Shown in pieces: positions 1 to 6,372 of a stretch of 64,000 nucleotides of DNA. Position 1 is the stretch's first letter. The number at the start of each line of letters is the position of its first letter. Origin of the DNA: Pseudomonadota bacterium (GTDB lineage: Bacteria > Pseudomonadota > Gammaproteobacteria > Steroidobacterales > Woeseiaceae). A program made the position numbers and the translations under genes. Where the stretch lies: the NCBI GenBank assembly GCA_022563255.1, contig JADFNS010000005.1, positions 1-64,000 of the forward strand, written 5' to 3'. The notes under the pieces are model-generated. The model was not told where the DNA came from and ran no database searches. It was given only the letters and a program-made list of their open reading frames with translations.

Positions 1-60
1 TTCACCGACCGCACCGGTGGATCCGACAATACCAACTTTATAGGACTGACTCAATGACAT
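1..60 (-). CDS. asd: Aspartate-semialdehyde dehydrogenase-like, N-terminal fragment cut by window edge
   Basis: Only the first 20 codons lie in the window. They read MSLSQSYKVGIVGSTGAVGE, which has the GxxGxxG nucleotide-binding turn at the very N-terminus typical of the Asd/Usg family (NADPH-dependent reduction of aspartyl phosphate in the lysine/threonine/methionine pathway). The ATG at 60-58 is preceded at 70-64 by AAAGGAG, a strong ribosome-binding site, so this start is preferred over the in-frame TTG at 54. ArgC has a similar N-terminus and cannot be excluded from so few residues. Its start region overlaps the apparent start of the divergent gene on the plus strand. Confidence 0.6.
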   Translation of the reverse strand, partial: MSLSQSYKVGIVGSTGAVGE

Positions 61-590
61 TAACTCCTTTGGAATCTTTAATCGAATACTGTGAGGCCCA
101 AAATATCAAGCTCACAAAAGATGCTATTTTTATCTCCATAAACGAGCAAAATCTGTATTTTTTTTCGGAAAACGATCTGCGGGCAACCTACCCGGTTTCA
201 ATATCGAAAAACCCGCCTTCCTGTAAGGAAAACTCCTTTGGCACTCCGCTCGGTTTGCACGGAATTGAACAAAAGATCGGTGCCTGCACACCCAGTGGCG
301 GAGTTTTCAAAGTCCGGGTTTATACCGGAAAGCATTATTCCGAGTATCCCCCTGAAGAACAGCAAAAGAATTTTGTCACGACACGTATCCTATGGTTGAA
401 GGGCCTGGAGGAAGGAAAAAACAGCGGCCCGGGCTGCGACTCCTACAACCGCTACATCTACCTCCACGGGACCAACCACCCTGAACGAATAGGCATTCCG
501 CAAACCAGCGTTTGCATCGCCCTCAAGGACAGCGACCTGATCGATCTTTTCAATTACGCGGAAGCAGGATCTCTCGTTTTAATTGTTTGA
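54..590 (+). CDS. L,D-transpeptidase (YkuD-fold) catalytic-domain protein
   Basis: A 178-residue protein. The C-terminal third has the YkuD signature: YLHGTNH (about residues 136-142) followed by a short spacer and TSVCIALKDSD around residue 151, where the Cys is the expected nucleophile. The usual Gly before that Cys is Val here. Family members cross-link peptidoglycan or attach lipoproteins to it through a cysteine thioester. No signal peptide or lipobox is visible, so export is unclear and the true start is uncertain. The ATG at 54 lies inside the start region of the divergent Asd-like gene, and its upstream sequence gives no Shine-Dalgarno site. TTG at 69 is an alternative. The gene looks more A/T-rich than its neighbours. 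Confidence 0.75.
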   Translation: MTLTPLESLIEYCEAQNIKLTKDAIFISINEQNLYFFSENDLRATYPVSISKNPPSCKENSFGTPLGLHGIEQKIGACTPSGGVFKVRVYTGKHYSEYPPEEQQKNFVTTRILWLKGLEEGKNSGPGCDSYNRYIYLHGTNHPERIGIPQTSVCIALKDSDLIDLFNYAEAGSLVLIV

Positions 591-656
591 TAATAAGCAT
601 CTTAGATAGACAACACCGAAAGGCGGATCATTCAAACAAGCGTAAATACAAGATTT

Positions 657-1154
657 TTGAACCCGATTCTTCTTGTCCTGGGGTGCTTGGGGATTGTGTT
701 TCTGGGCGGTTGTTCCCAGAGAAACGAGCTGATGATTTCAGCCGCGGCCAGTTTGAGGGAACCGCTCAGAATTATCGGTGAAGACTATGAGAAAACCTTT
801 CCCGGAAGCGGACTGATCTTTAACTTTGGAGCCACCGGTTCGCTGCGCAGGCAGATCGAAAACGGCGCTCATGAGCTGTCGCGTCTCGCTATTATTTGCG
901 ATATCGAGCTCGGAAAGCCCGGTCTCGCCGAGCGAATAATAAAAAACGACGAGAGCGTTTGTGGCCGCAAGAGTCCGAAGGCATTTCGCCAGATGAGACA
1001 ACACCTGATGGCCTTATTTACCCTCGAAGAACGAGCTATAGATCGCATTGGATCGAAAGATACAAAGGAAATACTGGATCAGGTGCGTTCCGCCATCGTC
1101 GAGATCCGTCAAGCCGGCAGCGCCGCGCATAGTTTGCCAAAGGAAACACCGTGA
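657..1154 (+). pseudogene. Chimeric lipoprotein: ModA-like N-terminus joined to an unrelated C-terminal segment
   Basis: A 165-codon frame from a TTG start. Residues 1-19 form a lipoprotein signal ending in the lipobox LGGC. Residues about 24-71 match the first part of molybdate-binding ModA proteins (ISAAASLREPL, then FNFGATGSLRRQIENGA). From about residue 72 ModA similarity stops. The remaining ~90 residues (LGKPGLAERI, FRQMRQHLMALFTLEERAID) look like a separate small conserved domain that I cannot name. ModA is normally about 250 residues with two lobes, so molybdate binding is not expected. The likeliest reading is a deletion that fused two gene remnants. A small real fusion protein is possible because the frame is intact and overlaps the next gene by 4 bases. 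Confidence 0.5.
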
Positions 1155-1777
1155 TTGGACATGTACTGCTGCTTACAGCATTCGTTACGATAAGCGCCTG
1201 TGCTGGCCCGCATGTAACGCGAGTTCAGACCTTATCCGAGACTGCAGATGCACCGTACGGTAATGTTCTGGTCATCTCCATGTTCAAGTCTTTTGACGTA
1301 CGCCGGTACCTGGAAACTGCGATCGTTAAACAATTATCGGAACGAGGTATCAACGCCGTTGCAAGCACGTCAAGGATGAATACAAGAACGCCAGTGACGC
1401 GGCAGACATTTCTGGATATGGTCGAAGCACTGGGTTCAGACGCGGTCTTGGTGACTCAATTGATGAGTTTTGACACCAACACAAAGGTTCTCGATGCCAG
1501 CCCCGAGTCGACCTACATTGTCAGACCAACGTATTACTACAATGTCTGGAATGTCGAATTGACGGAATTTATCGGTCCGAAAGATCTAGAATTCACACAC
1601 TCGATTGTGCTCTCAACACAACTTTACTCTGTCAGCAGCCAATCCCCCGTCTGGGCAATAGAGTCGAAAACAAAACTGACTCGCGACCACCAGAACCGTG
1701 GCGATACCGCATTTATCGGCGATGAAGCAAAGGCAATCGTGAGCTATTTGTCGAGAGACGGTCTACTCGCACCGTAG
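1151..1777 (+). CDS. Hypothetical lipoprotein
   Basis: A 208-residue protein from a GTG start at 1151 that overlaps the previous stop by 4 bases, suggesting translational coupling. The N-terminus MIGHVLLLTAFVTISAC is a lipoprotein signal with SAC as the lipobox, so it should be a membrane-anchored periplasmic protein. The body has an alternating alpha/beta look: VLVISMFKS, then an amphipathic helix, then ALGSDAVLVTQL. This resembles small envelope lipoproteins that accompany transporters or secretion systems, but I recognise no named family. Its last 34 bases overlap the convergent antiporter gene. Confidence 0.65.
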   Translation: MIGHVLLLTAFVTISACAGPHVTRVQTLSETADAPYGNVLVISMFKSFDVRRYLETAIVKQLSERGINAVASTSRMNTRTPVTRQTFLDMVEALGSDAVLVTQLMSFDTNTKVLDASPESTYIVRPTYYYNVWNVELTEFIGPKDLEFTHSIVLSTQLYSVSSQSPVWAIESKTKLTRDHQNRGDTAFIGDEAKAIVSYLSRDGLLAP

Positions 1778-2961
1778 AGACGACTAAGCGGTAAAGCGCT
1801 GATACCGTGCGCAAACACGCTAATGGTTACGGTTAAGACGATCACTGACATGATGCGTTCGTAGCCAACGAAGCCAATCGCCGCGACGGCCATCAGCAGA
1901 TAGAGAACTGATGCAATTCCTCTCGGTCCAAACCAACCTATGAATGCGACAGTTCGCCAATCGAACCCAGTTCCTATCAGCGAAATCGCTACCGGAACCA
2001 TTCGGATGACGGTCAAACTCGCGATTGCATAGACAAGCTCCGGCCAACCCCAGTATTCAGATGCTACGGGGACCATTACCAGACCAAAGAGTAAGAAAAC
2101 CACCAGGATCAGCTGTGTTCCCTCGGTCTCGCCAAACTCCTGTACTTGATGACGCACCTGTTTGGACGTAACGCTAATCGTAAGCCCCAGTCCTGCAACG
2201 AAAGCGGAAATAAATCCATTACCGCCAACCATTTCCGCAAATGCGAACGCAAGGATTGCTAGCGGCAAGGCCGAAAGTCGCTGAAACGTCTCCTCCATCC
2301 AGCCACGATCTGACATCTTTTGAATCAACCATCCGCCTGTCAGACCAACAATCAGTCCAACCAGCGGACCGAGAGTCACCTGTTTTAAGACGAATCCGCC
2401 CCAACCGCCGTCATGATATCCCGCAGCGGCACCCAGCATTGCCATACAGATCAATATAGGCGGTAAAGCGATCCCGTCATTCAGACCACTTTCAACGCTG
2501 ATCGCCTGACGAATTCCGCCTGACACATCCTCGCTCTTGACAACTGCCTGGCCCAGCGCGGCGTCTGTCGGAGAAAGAATCAAAGCCATTAACACTATCG
2601 AGATGATGCCGACCGATCCGAACAACAAAGTTCCCAGACCGATCCCCGCCAACATAGTAAGCGGCAGCCCGATGAGCAAGAGTCGTGCGGATGTTTTCGC
2701 TGGTCGTGTACGCAAAAATCCGCGATCAATGAGTGTCGCGTCGATAAACAGAATAAGAGTTAACGCGAGCTCAGCGACCAGCTTCACCGGCTCCATCTCA
2801 TAATGAACTTCAAACAGATTGAAGGCGAGACTGCTCGCAAGCATCCCGACAGTCATGAAGAACATCGGGCCGGTTATGTACTTGCGCTCGGCGAGCCTCG
2901 AGAACAGGCCGAACGAGAATATGAGAAGCGCAAAGAAAATCAGGAGATGATGGTGATGCAT
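1744..2961 (-). CDS. Cation:proton antiporter, CPA1 (NhaP-type) family
   Basis: A 405-residue polytopic inner-membrane protein with about 12 hydrophobic segments, the usual size for the membrane domain of Na+(K+)/H+ exchangers. Diagnostic motifs are SPTDAALGQAVV (about residues 130-141), corresponding to the unwound TM4 region, and ESGLNDGIALP (about 156-166), where the Asp of the ND pair corresponds to the essential ion-binding residue of NhaP/NHE proteins. There is no cytoplasmic regulatory tail. It would exchange Na+ or K+ for protons. It is convergent with and overlaps the lipoprotein gene. Its start faces the divergent K+ channel gene about 80 bases away, so the two ion-transport genes may share a control region. 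Confidence 0.9.
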   Translation of the reverse strand: MHHHHLLIFFALLIFSFGLFSRLAERKYITGPMFFMTVGMLASSLAFNLFEVHYEMEPVKLVAELALTLILFIDATLIDRGFLRTRPAKTSARLLLIGLPLTMLAGIGLGTLLFGSVGIISIVLMALILSPTDAALGQAVVKSEDVSGGIRQAISVESGLNDGIALPPILICMAMLGAAAGYHDGGWGGFVLKQVTLGPLVGLIVGLTGGWLIQKMSDRGWMEETFQRLSALPLAILAFAFAEMVGGNGFISAFVAGLGLTISVTSKQVRHQVQEFGETEGTQLILVVFLLFGLVMVPVASEYWGWPELVYAIASLTVIRMVPVAISLIGTGFDWRTVAFIGWFGPRGIASVLYLLMAVAAIGFVGYERIMSVIVLTVTISVFAHGISALPLSRLYGASRPSLDK

Positions 2962-3043
2962 ACCCGGGGCCCCTTGTGGTGGACATTTTTGTTATCGTTG
3001 GCTTAATCTAATCGTAGCACCTTGAGTGTGGACGGAGTAAGGG

Positions 3044-3697
3044 ATGAAAAGCGGCAATTTCGTGTGGCTCTTGATGGCGTTAATCGTATTCCTGCTCGGC
3101 GTACCCATTGCTGACGATTTCGACCTTGGAGGAAAAGTCGTCGCTCGCGCTTTCGCGTTTTCAACGTTGTTGGGTATCGGTGTCTTAAGTCTTCAAGGCG
3201 GCGGCATGCTATTCAAACTGGCCATGGTATTCGTCATCGCTGGAATCGTCTTCAATGTCTTCGCAACGCTCACATATTCACCCTGGCCCATAGTGGTTTC
3301 TTTCACGTCGATCATGGGTTTCTTGCTGATTGCAATCTTTTTCACTTTTCAGAAAATAGCCCGTGATACGGAGATATCAGTCAATCGGATTATCGGCGCG
3401 ATTAGCATCTACCTGCTCCTCGGCGTCTTGTGGGCAGTCGCCTATACACTTGTCGAGATAGGCTCGCCAGGTTCGATTACCGGACTTGACGTTAGCGCAA
3501 GTTCACCTTGGGATAGCGATTGGCTGTACTTCAGCTTCGTCACAATGACAACGCTGGGTTACGGCGACATTGTCCCGGTATCGGCTATCGCCAAGGTACT
3601 GGCGTATATGCAGGCCGTTTTCGGGCAGTTTTACATCGCTATTTTGGTGGCAGGGTTGGTTAGCGCCTATATCTCGCAGAAGAATCACGGCCGATGA
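3044..3697 (+). CDS. Potassium channel family protein (ion-channel pore domain)
   Basis: A 217-residue integral membrane protein. Five or six hydrophobic stretches end in a P-loop with TMTTLGYGDIVPVS (about residues 166-179). TLGYGD is the K+ selectivity filter, and the following IVPVS is standard for Ion_trans_2 proteins. The C-terminus stops soon after the last transmembrane helix (QKNHGR), so there is no RCK/TrkA-N gating domain. The ATG follows GGAGTAAGGG, a good ribosome-binding site. It sits divergently to a cation/proton antiporter, which suggests joint roles in monovalent-cation balance. Confidence 0.9.
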   Translation: MKSGNFVWLLMALIVFLLGVPIADDFDLGGKVVARAFAFSTLLGIGVLSLQGGGMLFKLAMVFVIAGIVFNVFATLTYSPWPIVVSFTSIMGFLLIAIFFTFQKIARDTEISVNRIIGAISIYLLLGVLWAVAYTLVEIGSPGSITGLDVSASSPWDSDWLYFSFVTMTTLGYGDIVPVSAIAKVLAYMQAVFGQFYIAILVAGLVSAYISQKNHGR

Positions 3698-3812
3698 ATT
3701 TGGCGCAGGCACGTCGATTCTGCAAGAGGGTTCCAGCTGGATTATCGTCATCTGAATGTGAGTCGGCGTACCCCATTCCTGGATAGAAAGAATAGTTAGA
3801 AGTGACATCCGT

Positions 3813-4415
3813 ATGACCACACTCACTGGTATTTCACCTGTTACCCGAATTTTGATCGCCGCAGTGGCGATCTCATGCGTATCGCTGATTTTTTGCCAGC
3901 TGGCAGACATCCGAAGCGGCGTCATCGCGTCGAAATTCGTCGCCTCGACTGCTTTTCTGGCGGTGGCGATACTGTCCGGAGCACTGCAATCGCGTTACGG
4001 TCAAGTCCTCCTTGCCGGTCTCGTTTTTTCCTGGTTCGGTGACATGTTTTTGCTCGGAACTACGCGGCCGTTCTTCCTGGCCGGACTGGTGAGTTTTCTT
4101 TTTGGCCACATCGCGTATGTTGTTGCATTTTCGGTTCACGGCCTGAACGTCAAATGGTCGATGTCCGCATTCGTCCCGGTCGCCGCACTATCCGTGTTCG
4201 TCATCGTATGGCTGATACCGTTTTTGCCTGAAGATATGATAGTGCCTGTTAGTACATACACGGTTGTTATCAGCCTGATGGTGATTACCGCGCTCGGGAC
4301 AAAGGGCGCTGGAGGTACGTTGCTCATACCTGCAGGCGCAACCCTGTTTTATTTCTCGGATCTGTCCGTCGCCGCTGGGCAGTTCATCGAACCGGTCTTT
4401 CCAAACTACGTCTGA
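3813..4415 (+). CDS. Lysoplasmalogenase (YhhN/TMEM86 family), ended early by an in-frame TGA
   Basis: A 200-residue, seven- to eight-helix membrane protein of the YhhN family, which in characterised members hydrolyses the vinyl-ether bond of lysoplasmalogens. Typical features are SWFGDMFLLG (about residues 73-82), FLFGHIAYVVAF (about 94-105) and the late helix TLFYFSDLSVA. The frame stops at TGA 4413-4415 just after FPNYV, but reading on through it gives GLPFYYAGQVLLALSA to a TAG at 4518-4520. That reproduces the expected family C-terminus, in which the interrupted position is normally Trp (TGG). The encoded protein therefore lacks its last helix unless the TGA is an error or is read through. 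Confidence 0.8.
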   Translation: MTTLTGISPVTRILIAAVAISCVSLIFCQLADIRSGVIASKFVASTAFLAVAILSGALQSRYGQVLLAGLVFSWFGDMFLLGTTRPFFLAGLVSFLFGHIAYVVAFSVHGLNVKWSMSAFVPVAALSVFVIVWLIPFLPEDMIVPVSTYTVVISLMVITALGTKGAGGTLLIPAGATLFYFSDLSVAAGQFIEPVFPNYV

Positions 4416-4475
4416 GGACTGCCGTTTTATTACGCCGGGCAGGTCTTGCTGGCGCTGAGCGCCCCGCCATGGATG

Positions 4476-4491
4476 CGTGACCCAGGTCACT
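4476..4491. promoter_or_regulatory. CRP/FNR-type palindrome upstream of mtgA
   Basis: The sequence CGTGACCCAGGTCACT contains GTGA-N6-TCAC, the core of a CRP-family binding site, as a palindrome. It lies about 65 bases before the mtgA start and inside the read-through tail of the lysoplasmalogenase gene. Whether it is used is inference. A chance palindrome is possible. Confidence 0.35.
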
Positions 4492-4554
4492 GCGTACGCA
4501 GGTCCCAACTGCCAAAATAGGGCAGAAATGATCCTGTAGCGGCTGGTCAAAGCG

Positions 4555-5283
4555 ATGACTTCCAGACTTTTCAGAAAAATTGCAGCGGTTTCATGGCTCG
4601 CGGCCGCCTATCGCACGCTGCGTTGGGGCCTGAAACTGCTGCCGATACTGATACTGATGGACGTCGGCTATCTCATCGGTATATGGCCGGACTGGGCCGC
4701 GTACGAGGCAGGCACGGTCCCGCGGTCGCAATTCATCCTCGCCTACGAACTTGAGCAGAGCCGCCACGAAGGCTGGCGCACGCTTCGTTGGCGCCCGGTC
4801 AGCATGGATAAAATTCCAGCTTGCATGGTTCGTGCAGTGATCGTCGCCGAAGATGCGCGCTTCTATGCCCACAATGGCGTAGACATCGACGCACTGAAGG
4901 CGGCGATGGAGTACAACTTGTCGGAAAAGAAATTACTGCTCGGCGGCAGTACGATCTCGCAACAGACCGTTAAAAATCTTTTTCTTGATAGTTCACGCAA
5001 TCCGCTGCGCAAATGGCACGAGTTGGTGCTGACTCTGGGCATGGAACACGCCATCAGCAAAAAACGAATTTTGGAACTCTACCTTAATGTTGCTGAATTT
5101 GGCCGCGGCATCTACGGCGTCGATGCAGCCGCGCGTTTCTACTGGGGCATTCCGGCATCGCGCTTGTCGAACCGGCAATGTATAGAGCTCGCTGCAACCC
5201 TGCCGTCGCCGGTCAGGAACAATCCCGGAACACGAACACGGTCATTCAATAATCGAACCCGGAAGATTCGTCGTTATTTTTGA
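4555..5283 (+). CDS. mtgA: Monofunctional biosynthetic peptidoglycan transglycosylase
   Basis: A 242-residue GT51 enzyme with a single N-terminal transmembrane anchor (about residues 20-45). It polymerises lipid II into glycan strands at the periplasmic face of the inner membrane and lacks a transpeptidase domain. Visible GT51 motifs are EDARFYAHNGVD (catalytic Glu, about residues 98-109), GGSTISQQTVKNLFL (about 130-144), KKRILELYLNVAEFG (about 164-178) and the region containing GIYGVDAAARFYWG. The C-terminus after VRNNPG is unlike other MtgA proteins, being a short basic RTRSFNNRTRKIRRYF. It is encoded within a large imperfect inverted repeat that also contains the stop codon. Confidence 0.92.
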   Translation: MTSRLFRKIAAVSWLAAAYRTLRWGLKLLPILILMDVGYLIGIWPDWAAYEAGTVPRSQFILAYELEQSRHEGWRTLRWRPVSMDKIPACMVRAVIVAEDARFYAHNGVDIDALKAAMEYNLSEKKLLLGGSTISQQTVKNLFLDSSRNPLRKWHELVLTLGMEHAISKKRILELYLNVAEFGRGIYGVDAAARFYWGIPASRLSNRQCIELAATLPSPVRNNPGTRTRSFNNRTRKIRRYF

Positions 5284-5298
5284 CCGTGCGCGTGTTCC
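5227..5298. repeat. Long imperfect inverted repeat spanning the mtgA stop codon
   Basis: Two 18-base arms at 5227-5244 (GGAACACGAACACGGTCA) and 5281-5298 (TGACCGTGCGCGTGTTCC) are complementary at 16 of 18 positions, separated by 36 bases that can pair further (CGAA...TTCG). The right arm starts with the mtgA TGA stop. It lies between mtgA and the convergent repeat-protein gene. A bidirectional terminator or mRNA 3' stabiliser is the simplest role. A remnant of a small mobile palindrome that replaced the mtgA 3' end is the alternative. Confidence 0.6.
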
Positions 5299-5306
5299 GA
5301 ACTGAT

Positions 5307-6170
5307 TTACGGATTGCCTAACAGCGCACAGTGAGTAGCAACTTCCTGCACACAATGGTCAGCGTCAGCCCGTTCCAACTCAAAGTTCAGTACGCTACTG
5401 CTGTCTGAGAAATAGCAGCCGTTGTAAGGATCGTCACCGCCGCTGTCTCTGGACGCCCATGCAACGCTTTTGAAAATTGGCAGGAGGCCTATGTTGTAGC
5501 CCTCTGACACTTGCTCCTGGTACATGGTGCCATCTTGTTCAAGCGCCGTGCAATCAACCACCGGCTCCCAGCCGTCAACACTCGTTAAATTGCCGTCGAT
5601 CGATCCCAGATCAGCACCAGTCCAGCACGGGCATTGGGCCGGCGGTGGTGGCTCAGTGCCACCGGAACCATCAGTGCCGCCGGAACCATCAGTGCCGCCG
5701 GAACCATCAGTGCCACCGGAACCATCAGTGCCACCGGAACCATCAGTGCCACCGGAACCATCAGTGCCACCGGAACCATCAGTGCCGCCGGAACCATCAG
5801 TGCCACCGGAACCATCAGTGCCGCCTGAACCGTCATCACTGCCAGTGCTACTACCGCTGCCGTCCGATCCGCTGTTTTGCCAGCAAGGCATATCAGGGTC
5901 GCCGTTTCGTCTCTTGGCATTGTATTTGTGCATCAATCCGAGACTCGCCGCTGCTCTCTTGACAGAGGCGATGTCATTTAAATCGACATCCGACTGATCT
6001 TTAACTGAACAGTACGCGACGCAAAGACCGTACAGGCCCTTGGTGGCATTTTTTAATTCGGAACAGACTTTAGAAGCCTGCGGTTGTTTACCCTTGCCCG
6101 CAGCTTGTGCCTCGGCCGGGTTTAGCATCAGAAAGCCCAATGCCACGATCACGATTACTGAAATACGCAT
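5307..6170 (-). CDS. Exported Cys-rich protein with a TDGSGG tandem-repeat linker
   Basis: The start is placed at ATG 6170 because GGAGGA lies just upstream and the protein then opens with a clean signal peptide (MRISVIVIVALGFLMLNP, cleavage near AEAQA). The mature protein has three parts: an N-terminal module (about residues 25-110) with CSEL, LCVAYC and MPCW; a flexible low-complexity linker with ten six-residue GSGGTD units; and a C-terminal module (about 185-287) with CPCW, VDC, NGCYF, DHC and THC. The paired cysteines suggest disulfides in the periplasm or outside the cell. I recognise no enzyme family. It is divergent to the TetR-controlled exporter operon. Confidence 0.7.
   Translation of the reverse strand: MRISVIVIVALGFLMLNPAEAQAAGKGKQPQASKVCSELKNATKGLYGLCVAYCSVKDQSDVDLNDIASVKRAAASLGLMHKYNAKRRNGDPDMPCWQNSGSDGSGSSTGSDDGSGGTDGSGGTDGSGGTDGSGGTDGSGGTDGSGGTDGSGGTDGSGGTDGSGGTDGSGGTEPPPPAQCPCWTGADLGSIDGNLTSVDGWEPVVDCTALEQDGTMYQEQVSEGYNIGLLPIFKSVAWASRDSGGDDPYNGCYFSDSSSVLNFELERADADHCVQEVATHCALLGNP
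5653..5832. repeat. Ten tandem copies of an 18-bp unit inside a coding region
   Basis: Units of 18 bases beginning TCAGTGCC start at 5653, 5671, 5689, 5707, 5725, 5743, 5761, 5779, 5797 and 5815. They differ almost only at one position (CCACCGG or CCGCCGG) plus changes in the last copy. The unit length is a multiple of three, so copy-number changes keep the frame and lengthen or shorten the Gly/Ser/Thr/Asp linker of the encoded exported protein. Confidence 0.95.
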
Positions 6171-6295
6171 GTCATCCTCCATAACGTCAATGCGTTTAAA
6201 CGCAGACAGCAATTGTGACCGAAAAAAAATCAAATTTTCGTGACACAAGTCCTTGTGGGAAAAATTTAGCCCTTCACATAAGCCAGCTGCAGCTG

Positions 6296-6324
6296 TTGAC
6301 AGACCAACTGGTCTGATGTCTAAT
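6296..6324 (+). promoter_or_regulatory. Sigma-70 promoter of the RND exporter operon
   Basis: TTGACA (6296-6301) and TCTAAT (6319-6324) are spaced by exactly 17 bases, a near-consensus housekeeping promoter. It reads toward the exporter gene at 6373. A palindrome typical of TetR operators occupies the spacer, and a second lies just after the expected transcription start. Confidence 0.75.
6301..6314. promoter_or_regulatory. TetR-type operator 1 (between -35 and -10)
   Basis: AGACCAACTGGTCT is an inverted repeat with 6-base arms (AGACCA/TGGTCT) and a 2-base centre. It overlaps the end of the -35 box and fills most of the promoter spacer, so a bound repressor would exclude RNA polymerase. Its likely ligand is the TetR protein encoded as third gene of the same operon. 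Confidence 0.65.
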
Positions 6325-6333
6325 GTGTTTCCG

Positions 6334-6347
6334 ACCAACCGGTTGGT
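6334..6347. promoter_or_regulatory. TetR-type operator 2 (downstream of the transcription start)
   Basis: ACCAACCGGTTGGT is a perfect 14-base palindrome sharing the GACCAAC half-site with operator 1. The two centres are 33 bases apart, three helical turns, which would put two repressor dimers on the same face of the DNA. It lies between the promoter and the exporter start codon. Confidence 0.65.
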
Positions 6348-6372
6348 TTGAAACTTCTGCCAAGGACGCAAG

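Noticed and set aside
4413-4445. Possible selenocysteine at the TGA of the lysoplasmalogenase, because GACTGCC (4417-4423) can pair with GGCAGGTC (4438-4445) just downstream
   Set aside because: The family residue here is Trp, not Cys, and the stem needs a bulge and has a long loop unlike bacterial SECIS elements. A TGG-to-TGA change explains it better.
5653-5832. Repeat array as a CRISPR candidate
   Set aside because: The 18-base units are directly adjacent with no spacers, keep an open reading frame and code for a Gly/Ser linker.
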